Source: Longicatena sp.
GTDB lineage: Bacteria > Bacillota_I > Bacilli_A > Erysipelotrichales > Erysipelotrichaceae
Reading direction: 5' to 3'
DNA: 25,711 nt
Assembly: GCA_020025055.1 (NCBI GenBank)
Contig: JAHHST010000008.1
Span: 1 to 25,711, forward strand
How positions within the stretch are numbered: position 1 is the first letter of the stretch; each line of letters starts with the position of its first letter. Shown one piece after another: positions 8,211 to 15,129 of the stretch. Below the pieces are notes generated by a model. It ran no database searches. It was not told where the DNA came from and saw only the letters and a program-made list of their open reading frames with translations. The position numbers and the translations under genes are program-made.

Positions 8211-9524
8211 CTATATTAGTATTTCTGGTATTTCGATGATTATACAAAATTCATTATTTTCTTCAATGATTTTAACATTTCCATTCATATCAAAAACCAT
8301 CTTTTTTACGCTTTTTAATCCAATTTTAGAACTTTCTTCATTGCTTTTTTCTTTAATTGTATTCTTTACTTCTAAAATCACATTTTGATTTTTTTTATAC
8401 AAATGAATTTGTACTATTCCTTGAGCATATTTTCTAATATTAGAAACTAAGTTATCTAAAATTCGTTGCCATAAACTTGTATCAGATAATATTTGATATT
8501 GGTGTTCATCAATTTGTAAATCAATTTCAAACCCCATATCAATCAATTCTAATCCAAACTCTTCAATCATTGCGTTAAACTGATTGGATGTCATATTGGT
8601 AAGAGTAACATCCTCATCTTGTGCATAAATCATAAAATGCATAAATAATCGATCTGACATTTCTTTAATTTGCTCAGCTTTTAATTTACTTTTTTTTATA
8701 TAAGAATCTCTTTCTGATTCATTTTTATATATCTTCATATCTAAAATATCTAAATATCCTAATAAAGAAGTTAGTGGTGTTCTTAAATCATGACTCATTG
8801 CTGTAACTAAATCATGATTTGCTTCTTTTGCTTCTTTTTCTCTTTGAATATTTCGTTTTAAAATCACTCGTAATTCATTTAATTGTTTTGCTAAATCATT
8901 TAATTCGTCTTTTCCCCTATAAATAATAGGATGTGTATAATCTCCACTTTCCATTAATTTCATTTCATCTTCAATCATATAAACAAATCGAATCTTCTTG
9001 TTAATAAAACGCATGACAACTAGAATAAAAATGATACAACATAAGATAATTATGAGTGTCAAATATAATTCCATAAACCATACACCTTGATAAGGATATA
9101 CCGTTAAATTATATTCTCCATCATAAAATTTTAACGTGTAAAATTCAAAATCTGGGAAATACAACATCAATGATAATGAAGATGTTTGAATATAAACATT
9201 TTTTTCTAATGGACTTAAATAATTTGCAAAAGAAGATCCTGTATCATCATACAATTGCATTGTTAAATATTTATATTCCTTCATTTCATTTAATATTTTT
9301 TTACGATCTTTTTTTGATATCTTTTTCGTTGTAATTTTTCTTTGTAAATCATCTACTGCATCCTGCGTTGATTGTATAATATCTGTATTATCAATCACAA
9401 AATGAAATACACGATATCGAATTTGAAATAAAAAGCCAAATAATAATCCACATGAAATTAAAGTTATTAAGACTAAAGTTACGAATTTAATAGTTAATTT
9501 TGAAATTTTCTTATTTTTAATCAA
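8211..9524 (-). CDS. Membrane sensor histidine kinase (VanS/OmpR-partner type)
   Basis: This 437-residue kinase has two membrane segments (about 13-34 and 152-175) bracketing an extracytoplasmic sensor region of about 115 residues. A HAMP linker follows (about 176-228), then a HisKA domain with phospho-acceptor His245 in AMSHDLRTPLTS, and an ATPase domain with the N-box around LDNLVSNIRKYA (357-368). The ATP-lid region is reduced: no DxGxG G1 box is visible, only KIGLKSVKKMV near 400-410, a form seen in some GHKL kinases. Translation starts at TTG (9524-9522) and overlaps the response regulator by 8 bases. GGAAAGGGATAT is the ribosome site and there is no nearby in-frame ATG. The signal sensed is unknown and no target gene is adjacent. 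Confidence 0.92.
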   Translation of the reverse strand: MIKNKKISKLTIKFVTLVLITLISCGLLFGFLFQIRYRVFHFVIDNTDIIQSTQDAVDDLQRKITTKKISKKDRKKILNEMKEYKYLTMQLYDDTGSSFANYLSPLEKNVYIQTSSLSLMLYFPDFEFYTLKFYDGEYNLTVYPYQGVWFMELYLTLIIILCCIIFILVVMRFINKKIRFVYMIEDEMKLMESGDYTHPIIYRGKDELNDLAKQLNELRVILKRNIQREKEAKEANHDLVTAMSHDLRTPLTSLLGYLDILDMKIYKNESERDSYIKKSKLKAEQIKEMSDRLFMHFMIYAQDEDVTLTNMTSNQFNAMIEEFGLELIDMGFEIDLQIDEHQYQILSDTSLWQRILDNLVSNIRKYAQGIVQIHLYKKNQNVILEVKNTIKEKSNEESSKIGLKSVKKMVFDMNGNVKIIEENNEFCIIIEIPEILI

Positions 9525-10206
9525 AACGATATCCCTTTCCCCAAACAGTTCTAATATATTTTGGATTTGCTGGATCTACCATCAATTTTTTTCTTAAATT
9601 TCGAATATGTACCATAATTGTATTGTTTGCTGTATATAGATATGGTTCATCCCAAATCTGCTCATATAACTCTTTATTAGAAAATACTTTTTTTGGATGC
9701 ATAATTAACAATTCTAAAATTTGAAATTCAATATCTGTTAAATTTACTTCTTTATCATTCATCCATACTTTTCTATTTTCTTTATCAAATTTTATATCTT
9801 TTCTTACAAAACAACTATCTTGATTTGGCTTTTCGTTACCTTTATATACAAAGTATCTTCTTAACAATGCCTTTACTCTTGAAATTAATTCGCTATAAGA
9901 AAATGGTTTTATTAAATAATCGTCTGCCCCACTATGAAAACCTAATTCTTTATCTTCTTCTAAAGTCTTTGCAGTCAAAAATAAAATAGGAATATTAGTT
10001 AACTCTCTTATTTTTTCACATGTTTTATATCCATCGATACCTGGCATCATAATATCTAAAATTATAATGTCTTGATCTTGGCATAATGAAATTGCATCAT
10101 CTCCGTTATCTGCTTCGCTAACAATGTATCCTTCATTTGTTAATAAAATATTTACGACTTCTCGTATTTCTGCATTATCATCTACTATCAATACACGATA
10201 TGCCAT
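9517..10206 (-). CDS. OmpR/VanR-family response regulator
   Basis: A 229-residue DNA-binding response regulator. The receiver domain (about 1-118) carries acidic-pocket Asp9/Asp10, phospho-acceptor Asp51 (ILDIMMPG), Thr78 and Lys100 (IKPFS). A winged-helix DNA-binding domain covers about 130-229 (ending RTVWGKGYRFD). It is the partner of the histidine kinase, which starts 8 bases before this gene's stop, so expression is translationally coupled. AGGTGA precedes the ATG. Promoter-like and repeat sequences at 10234-10295 suggest autoregulation. The output genes are not identifiable from the window. Confidence 0.95.
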   Translation of the reverse strand: MAYRVLIVDDNAEIREVVNILLTNEGYIVSEADNGDDAISLCQDQDIIILDIMMPGIDGYKTCEKIRELTNIPILFLTAKTLEEDKELGFHSGADDYLIKPFSYSELISRVKALLRRYFVYKGNEKPNQDSCFVRKDIKFDKENRKVWMNDKEVNLTDIEFQILELLIMHPKKVFSNKELYEQIWDEPYLYTANNTIMVHIRNLRKKLMVDPANPKYIRTVWGKGYRFD

Positions 10207-10233
10207 AATTTCACCTACTTTTTTCCTAATTTT

Positions 10234-10295
10234 ATTATAATGGATTCCTTTTAAAACGCTAGCTTTCTTATGTATATTAAGATTTTTTAAGAAAG
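10234..10295 (-). promoter_or_regulatory. Promoter with OmpR-type direct repeats upstream of the two-component operon
   Basis: On the minus strand a consensus TATAAT (10239-10234) lacks a recognisable -35 (CTAGCG at the expected place). Just upstream TCTTAA occurs twice with a 10-bp period (10292-10287 and 10282-10277), inside a wider inverted repeat (CTTTCTTA at 10263-10270, TAAGAAAG at 10288-10295). A poor -35 plus tandem half-sites at about -50 to -65 is the arrangement of an activator-dependent, autoregulated OmpR-type promoter. This is inference from the sequence only. Confidence 0.4.
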
Positions 10296-10324
10296 AATAT
10301 TGTTATAATTTTTCTCTCATATGT

Positions 10325-10353
10325 AAAAATAAGTGAGGTTGCCCTCACTTTTT
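10325..10353. terminator. Terminator after the aminotransferase gene
   Basis: AAGTGAGG (10331-10338) pairs perfectly with CCTCACTT (10343-10350) around a TTGC loop. On the minus strand the T-rich tail is ATTTTTA, appropriate for the end of the pheA-aminotransferase unit. The plus side also has a short T-run. Confidence 0.85.
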
Positions 10354-10358
10354 AATCC

Positions 10359-11594
10359 CTATTTTAAGGTATTTAGTATATCTTTCATTCGTTTTGCTAA
10401 TCCTTTTGTTTTTTCAACACTTAAACTACATATAGCAACTCGAATTCCTTTATTTACCTTAACCGTATAGATATCATGTTTCATTAATTCTTCATGGAAT
10501 TGATCTCGCAATTCATTAGAATCCATAGCTACTGTGACAAAAAATCCTTCTTTATATGGATAATGTTTCAATCCACATGCATCTGCTTCTGTTGTGAAAA
10601 TAGAGCTTCGCTCTTTTAATAGCTGTACATATATATCTTTTTCTTTCATATATGCATCATAATTTGTTGTTGTAACATAAGTAAAATTTTCCATGGCTGC
10701 ATTTGGAATATTACTCCAATTTGCTCTTGCTGCTTTTTCTAAAACTATTTCTACTTCTCTTACACTTTCTTGTTGTTTCGCTAAGATAACTGCAGCACCA
10801 CAACGTAATCCATAAGAAGTTAATGCTTTACTACAACTAAATGCAACGATTACCATAACATTTTCATTAATTTCATCAAATGTTGTCATATAATCACGAC
10901 TATCTTTTAAATTATATGAATAATCAATATATGCTATATCATTTAATAAAACCACTGGTCCTTGTTTTCCACATTCATTTAAAAATGCTACAACTTCTTT
11001 CCACTCATCGATACTTAATGAATATCCTGTAGGATTATGACATGGATCATTCATAACTACTAACAATTTATGCTGTTGTTCCATTACTTCACTACATACT
11101 TGTTTAAAACTTGCTAAATTAAAATGATTTTCTTCAAATAAAGAATAAGTCTTTACTTTTAATCCATCCATAGTTGCCATTAGTTTATAGCTTCCCCATG
11201 CAATCTCTGGTAAAACAACTGTTTCATCACAATCTAGTAGTTCTTCTAATGTTATAGAAATTGCTCCTGTTCCACCAGGTGTAGCAATAACACTGTGTTG
11301 AAGTTTTTTAATTTTATCCTCACATACCCAATCATATACTTGTTTGCGGAAAGATTCGTTTCCAACAAAGCTTTGAGCGTACGCTGCTTTTACTTCTTTT
11401 TTGATTTCATTATAAGGAGTAAATACACTGTCAAATGCAACAATCGATTCTTCTTCATTATAAAGTGATCCAATCGTAGCATCGATAACATTTTCTTTTC
11501 CTCTTTGTTCTTTTGCTGCTTTTGCTTTTTTCACAATAGCAAATACTGTATCTTCAATTGGTGTTGTATTTGCTTTTTCTTTTACAAATTTCAT
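10359..11594 (-). CDS. Class I/II PLP-dependent aminotransferase, probably aromatic
   Basis: This 411-residue fold-type I aminotransferase has GGTGAISITLEELL (cofactor phosphate region), NDPCHNPTGYSLS (substrate/PLP segment with the conserved NPTG), NDIAYIDYS, and the Schiff-base lysine in SCSKALTSYGLRCGAA. It follows pheA with one base between stop and start and shares its transcript. The likely role is therefore the final transamination of phenylpyruvate or 4-hydroxyphenylpyruvate to phenylalanine or tyrosine; aspartate is the main alternative substrate. The start at 11594 is set by AGAAGGA just upstream and by the start of the conserved sequence (MKFVKEKANTTP). An in-frame ATG at 11657 lies inside pheA and would add 21 residues lacking family character. 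Confidence 0.87.
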   Translation of the reverse strand: MKFVKEKANTTPIEDTVFAIVKKAKAAKEQRGKENVIDATIGSLYNEEESIVAFDSVFTPYNEIKKEVKAAYAQSFVGNESFRKQVYDWVCEDKIKKLQHSVIATPGGTGAISITLEELLDCDETVVLPEIAWGSYKLMATMDGLKVKTYSLFEENHFNLASFKQVCSEVMEQQHKLLVVMNDPCHNPTGYSLSIDEWKEVVAFLNECGKQGPVVLLNDIAYIDYSYNLKDSRDYMTTFDEINENVMVIVAFSCSKALTSYGLRCGAAVILAKQQESVREVEIVLEKAARANWSNIPNAAMENFTYVTTTNYDAYMKEKDIYVQLLKERSSIFTTEADACGLKHYPYKEGFFVTVAMDSNELRDQFHEELMKHDIYTVKVNKGIRVAICSLSVEKTKGLAKRMKDILNTLK

Positions 11595-11595
11595 T

Positions 11596-12681
11596 CTATT
11601 TTCCTTCTTTCTGTTTACTATGATAAGTTCCAAGCACTTTGACTTTTTTACATACATTCGCTAATTCATCTAATAATACATGAACATTTTGATCTTGCAT
11701 ATGACCATCAATTTCTATGTAAAAATAATATTCCCATGAAGAATATTTAACCGGTCTAGATTTAATACTTTCCATATTAAATCCAGCACTTGCAATAATA
11801 TTCATTGCTTTTGCTAACGCACCTGCCTCATGATTTGTAATAAATGCTAATGCAATACGATCATGTGTATGATTCATGTCTTTGCTTACGATAATAAATC
11901 TAGTTGTATTATCTTTATTCGTATTTATATTCTCTTCAATAATTTCTAGTCCATATACCTCTGCATTTTCTTTTGCAGCAATTGCTGCCTTTGCTTTATC
12001 CTTACATCTTGCCACATATTCTGCAGCCATTGCTGTATTTGGATATGGAATTGTTTCCCAACCTCTTCCTTTTAAAAATAATTGAGACTGTTCAATTGCT
12101 TGATCTTTTGAATATACTTTTTCGATATCCTTAATAGTTGCACCTTTAACTCCTAATAAATTTTGAGAAATCGGTAAATCATAAATATTATTTATATAGA
12201 TGGAATGCTCCATCAATAAATCTAATACCTCTCCAACTTCCCCAGTATATGAATTTTCAAAAGGAATAACCGCATATTTAATTTTCTCATTTTCAACAGC
12301 ATTGCATAAAGACTGAAAACTAGGATAGTTTTTATATTGATAATTAGGAAATATTTTCTTTGTAGCAAAATATGAAAATGCTCCTTCAATTCCTTGATAT
12401 CCAACTTTATTTTCACATAGTATTTGATTTTGATATTTGCGTGATGTTGCCATAAGATCTTGTATAAATGTTTGATATGAACTCTTATATTTTTCTTCTT
12501 TAATATATTGAAGATTATGTGCAATCACAAATTGTTCTCTATTTGTATCTAAGATTGGTAAATGATGTTCTTTCTTATATTGAATCACATCTTCAACAGC
12601 TCTCATTCTTGCTTCAAATAGATTTGCCATTTGTTGATCAATTTCATTAATTTTTTTACGTGCCTCTTCTAATTTTGTCAT
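11596..12681 (-). CDS. pheA: Bifunctional chorismate mutase / prephenate dehydratase (P-protein)
   Basis: Converts chorismate to prephenate and then phenylpyruvate, the phenylalanine branch. Domains in order are an AroQ-type chorismate mutase helix bundle (about 1-85), prephenate dehydratase (about 92-268; VGYQGIEGAFS, VIPFENSYTGEVGEV, and the catalytic NTTRF at 258-262), and a C-terminal ACT domain (about 274-352) with GALA (287-290) and ESIKSRP (304-310) for allosteric phenylalanine binding. At 361 residues it is complete. The fused mutase is common in proteobacteria and some Bacillota, whereas Bacillus has separate genes. It is transcribed divergently from the aro operon. AGAGGTGT precedes the ATG. 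Confidence 0.95.
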   Translation of the reverse strand: MTKLEEARKKINEIDQQMANLFEARMRAVEDVIQYKKEHHLPILDTNREQFVIAHNLQYIKEEKYKSSYQTFIQDLMATSRKYQNQILCENKVGYQGIEGAFSYFATKKIFPNYQYKNYPSFQSLCNAVENEKIKYAVIPFENSYTGEVGEVLDLLMEHSIYINNIYDLPISQNLLGVKGATIKDIEKVYSKDQAIEQSQLFLKGRGWETIPYPNTAMAAEYVARCKDKAKAAIAAKENAEVYGLEIIEENINTNKDNTTRFIIVSKDMNHTHDRIALAFITNHEAGALAKAMNIIASAGFNMESIKSRPVKYSSWEYYFYIEIDGHMQDQNVHVLLDELANVCKKVKVLGTYHSKQKEGK

Positions 12682-12704
12682 CCGTACACCTCTTTTTCTA
12701 GTGA

Positions 12705-12710
12705 ATTATA
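12705..12710 (-). promoter_or_regulatory. Probable -10 of the pheA promoter
   Basis: On the minus strand a consensus TATAAT (12710-12705) lies about 24 bases before the pheA start. TTTACT-like sequence upstream is only a weak -35 at a loose spacing. A second TATAAT (12742-12737) is an alternative. No leader peptide, T-box or terminator is visible between here and pheA. Confidence 0.4.
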
Positions 12711-12749
12711 CATCATAATATTATGGTACAGTAAAAATTATATCATTAT

Positions 12750-12780
12750 TTTTTGAAAACTTCGATATTGTTTTCAGAAA
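12750..12780. repeat. Inverted repeat between the divergent pheA and aroB promoters
   Basis: TGAAAAC (12754-12760) and GTTTTCA (12770-12776) are exact inverted copies around a 9-base centre. The arms extend to about 11 bp with one T-G mismatch (TTTT on the left, AAA on the right). It lies upstream of both promoters and transcripts and therefore could be a shared operator; no known binding site is recognised. Confidence 0.4.
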
Positions 12781-12816
12781 TATTTATCATTTTTTTCAAA
12801 AATTTACTTTATATTA

Positions 12817-12845
12817 TTGCTTTTTCAAATTAATTATATTATGAT
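12817..12845 (+). promoter_or_regulatory. Probable promoter of the aromatic operon
   Basis: TTGCTT (12817-12822) and TATGAT (12840-12845) are 17 bases apart. Transcription would start near 12852, just ahead of the leader ribosome site. The -10 is close to consensus; the -35 is moderate. Confidence 0.5.
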
Positions 12846-12866
12846 ATTGTCGAATGGAGTGATTAC

Positions 12867-12899
12867 ATGCTATTTAATCGATATTATTATTACTGTTAA
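12867..12899 (+). CDS. Tyrosine-rich leader peptide of the aro operon
   Basis: A 10-codon reading frame encodes MLFNRYYYYC and stops at TAA. Four consecutive tyrosine codons (TAT TAT TAT TAC, 12882-12893) follow a Phe, Asn and Arg codon. GGAGTG at 12856-12861 lies 5 bases before the ATG, a proper ribosome site. Downstream come a hairpin and an intrinsic terminator just before aroB, and the operon ends with tyrA, the tyrosine-branch enzyme. This is the layout of a ribosome-mediated attenuation leader in which stalling on tyrosine codons reports tyrosyl-tRNA shortage. The peptide itself probably has no other job. Function is inferred from the arrangement, and no expression evidence is available here. 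Confidence 0.75.
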   Translation: MLFNRYYYYC

Positions 12900-12900
12900 T

Positions 12901-12952
12901 AATCGTTATAAAGCCACAATGTATGGTTCTTTTTCACTTCATTATAACGATT
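12901..12952 (+). promoter_or_regulatory. Leader RNA hairpin downstream of the tyrosine codons
   Basis: AATCGTTATAA (12901-12911) and TTATAACGATT (12942-12952) form a perfect 11-bp stem enclosing 30 bases, which contain a smaller AGCCA/TGGTT hairpin. The left arm begins one base after the leader stop codon, so a ribosome resting on the stop would cover it, while one stalled on the first tyrosine codons would leave it free. It can also pair partly with the leader codons (CGAT plus TATTA at 12879-12889 with 12897-12905). Confidence 0.65.
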
Positions 12953-12960
12953 CACAACTG

Positions 12961-12988
12961 AAGCATCAATTCGATTGATGCTTTTTTT
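12961..12988 (+). terminator. Attenuator terminator before aroB
   Basis: AAGCATCAAT (12961-12970) pairs perfectly with ATTGATGCTT (12974-12983) around a TCG loop, followed by seven T residues (12982-12988). It ends only 5 bases before the aroB ribosome site, so it can only act as a conditional terminator inside the operon leader. A sequence at 12910-12920 (AAAGC, two mismatches, CAAT) mimics the left arm and is a candidate competing partner for the right arm. Confidence 0.9.
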
Positions 12989-13006
12989 CATTTAAGGAGG
13001 GACTTT

Positions 13007-14008
13007 ATGAAATTAAATATCAATTTAAAAAATGCACAATATCCTGTTTATTTAGAAAGAGGAATATTATCTAAAATATCTCAATATGTTAATCTACAAA
13101 GAAAAATCATGATCATTACAGATACAAATGTTCCTAAAAATTATGCAACTACCCTTCAATCACAATGTAAAGAATCTTATATTTATCGTATCCAAGCATC
13201 TGAACATTCCAAATGTTTAAGCGTATTTGAAGATATTTGTAGAACATTATTAAAATATCACTTTTCTAGAAATGATTGTATTATCGCTTTAGGCGGAGGT
13301 GTAGTTGGAGATTTATCAGGTTTTGTCGCATCTAGCTATATGAGAGGAATTGATTTTATTCAAGTACCTACGACCACACTATCCCAAATTGATAGTAGTA
13401 TTGGTGGAAAAGTTGCGATTAATTTAGATGATACAAAAAATATTATTGGTGCTTTTTATCAACCAAAAGCTGTGTTTGTTGATTTTGACACCCTAAAAAC
13501 TTTACCAAGAAGGCACTACTATAATGGTTTGGTTGAAGCATTAAAAGCTGGATTAATTTATGATAAAAAACTCTTTGATATTTTTGAAAACACTAATATT
13601 GATGATCACTTAGAAGAAATCATTTATCGCTCCTTATGTGTAAAAAAAGATGTTGTTGAAAAAGATGAAAAAGAAATGGGATTACGTAAAATATTAAATT
13701 TTGGACATACCATCGGACATGCTATTGAAAGTTACTTTGACTTAACAACATATTATCATGGAGAATGTGTTGCATTAGGTATGTTATATTTTATAGATGA
13801 AGATATTAAAAAACAACTACTCCCTATTTATGAAAAAATGCATTTATCTCAAAACGTATCCTATAATAAAGAAAAAGTATTTCAGTATATAAAAAATGAT
13901 AAAAAAGCATCTGGTAATTTAATTACTACAGTACAAGTAAAACAAATAGGAAAAGCAAGCTTAGTTCCTATGGATTTACAACAAATCTATCAGATTTTGA
14001 AAGGATAA
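13007..14008 (+). CDS. aroB: 3-dehydroquinate synthase
   Basis: Second step of the shikimate pathway: cyclises DAHP to 3-dehydroquinate using NAD+ and a metal ion. The protein has 333 residues. The NAD-binding segment GGGVVGD (96-102) is present, as is PTTTLSQIDSSIGGKVAIN. The metal ligands are placed at Glu177 (NGLVEALK), the NFGHTIGH histidines (234/238) and His251 (YYHGEC). AAGGAGG (12994-13000) is a near-perfect ribosome site. First gene of the aroB-aroC-aroF-aroA-tyrA operon, placed directly behind the tyrosine leader and attenuator. Confidence 0.96.
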   Translation: MKLNINLKNAQYPVYLERGILSKISQYVNLQRKIMIITDTNVPKNYATTLQSQCKESYIYRIQASEHSKCLSVFEDICRTLLKYHFSRNDCIIALGGGVVGDLSGFVASSYMRGIDFIQVPTTTLSQIDSSIGGKVAINLDDTKNIIGAFYQPKAVFVDFDTLKTLPRRHYYNGLVEALKAGLIYDKKLFDIFENTNIDDHLEEIIYRSLCVKKDVVEKDEKEMGLRKILNFGHTIGHAIESYFDLTTYYHGECVALGMLYFIDEDIKKQLLPIYEKMHLSQNVSYNKEKVFQYIKNDKKASGNLITTVQVKQIGKASLVPMDLQQIYQILKG

Positions 14009-14013
14009 GTAAT

Positions 14014-15117
14014 ATGAAAAATACATTTGGAAATCAATTCACAATTACTTTATTTGGAGAAAGCCATGGTGAAGCAATCGGAGCAGTAATAGATGGTTTA
14101 GCAAGTGGAATTCAACTTGATTTATCATTCATAAATCAGATGATGCAAAAACGTAAAGCAAAAGGAAACATTTCTACAAAACGACATGAGAGTGATGAAA
14201 TACAAATTGTTAGTGGATATTTTAATGGTTATACAACTGGTACCCCTCTAACCATATTAATTAAAAATGAACAAAATCACAGTAAAGACTATGAAAAGAC
14301 TAAAGATTTACTTCGTCCTTCTCATGCTGACTATACTGCAGATTTAAAATATAATGGATATCAAGACTATCGAGGAGGTGGACACTTTAGCGGAAGAATC
14401 ACTGCACCATTAGTTGCATGTGGTGCAATTGCTATGCAAGTATTAAATCAAAAAGGAATTTTTATTGGTTCCCATATTAAACAATTGCATCATATATCGG
14501 ATATTTCTTTTGCTAGCGATGAAAAAATTTTAGAGCAACAAATCAAAAAAATGAATCAAAGTGATTTTGCAGTACTTGATTCTGATAAAAAACAACAAAT
14601 GATTTCTCATATCGAAGAAGCTGTGAAACAAAAAGATAGCGTTGGTGGAATTTTAGAAAGCGCCATTCTCCATGTTCCGTTAGGTATTGGTGAGCCATTC
14701 TTTGATTCCATCGAAAGTAGACTAAGTCACTTACTATTTAGTGTTCCTGCCGTAAAAGGCGTAGAATTTGGGTTAGGTTTTAATTTTGCGAACCATTATG
14801 GAAGTGAATGTAATGATGAATTTATTTATCAAGACAATCAAATTAAAACTCGCACAAACTTTAATGCTGGTATTAATGGAGGAATCAGCAATGGAATGCC
14901 AATTCTTTTAAGAACAGTAATCAAACCTACCCCATCCATTTTTAAAGAACAACATACTGTAAATAAACAAACATTAGAAAATACAGTATTATCTATACAA
15001 GGTCGTCATGATCCTGCAATCATACATCGTGCAAGAATCGTAATTGACAGTGTTCTTGCAATTGGTATATTAGATATGATTATGGAACATGAAGCAACAT
15101 TATCAATGAATAAATAG
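14014..15117 (+). CDS. aroC: Chorismate synthase
   Basis: Last step of the shikimate pathway: converts EPSP to chorismate with reduced FMN. The 367-residue protein begins with the family signature (GNQFTITLFGESHGEAIG, about 5-22) and has LRPSHADYTADLKY, YQDYRGGGHFSGRITAP and the C-terminal GRHDPAIIHRA. AAAGGA (14000-14005) serves as ribosome site inside the end of aroB, five bases separate the genes, and co-translation is likely. Confidence 0.97.
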   Translation: MKNTFGNQFTITLFGESHGEAIGAVIDGLASGIQLDLSFINQMMQKRKAKGNISTKRHESDEIQIVSGYFNGYTTGTPLTILIKNEQNHSKDYEKTKDLLRPSHADYTADLKYNGYQDYRGGGHFSGRITAPLVACGAIAMQVLNQKGIFIGSHIKQLHHISDISFASDEKILEQQIKKMNQSDFAVLDSDKKQQMISHIEEAVKQKDSVGGILESAILHVPLGIGEPFFDSIESRLSHLLFSVPAVKGVEFGLGFNFANHYGSECNDEFIYQDNQIKTRTNFNAGINGGISNGMPILLRTVIKPTPSIFKEQHTVNKQTLENTVLSIQGRHDPAIIHRARIVIDSVLAIGILDMIMEHEATLSMNK

Positions 15118-15129
15118 GAGGAATAAACA

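Noticed and set aside
12682..13006. T-box riboswitch controlling aroB or pheA
   Set aside because: No T-box consensus (AGGGTGGnACCGCG-like) and no specifier-stem architecture is visible on either strand of the 325-base intergenic region; the Tyr-codon leader with its own ribosome site explains the terminator better.
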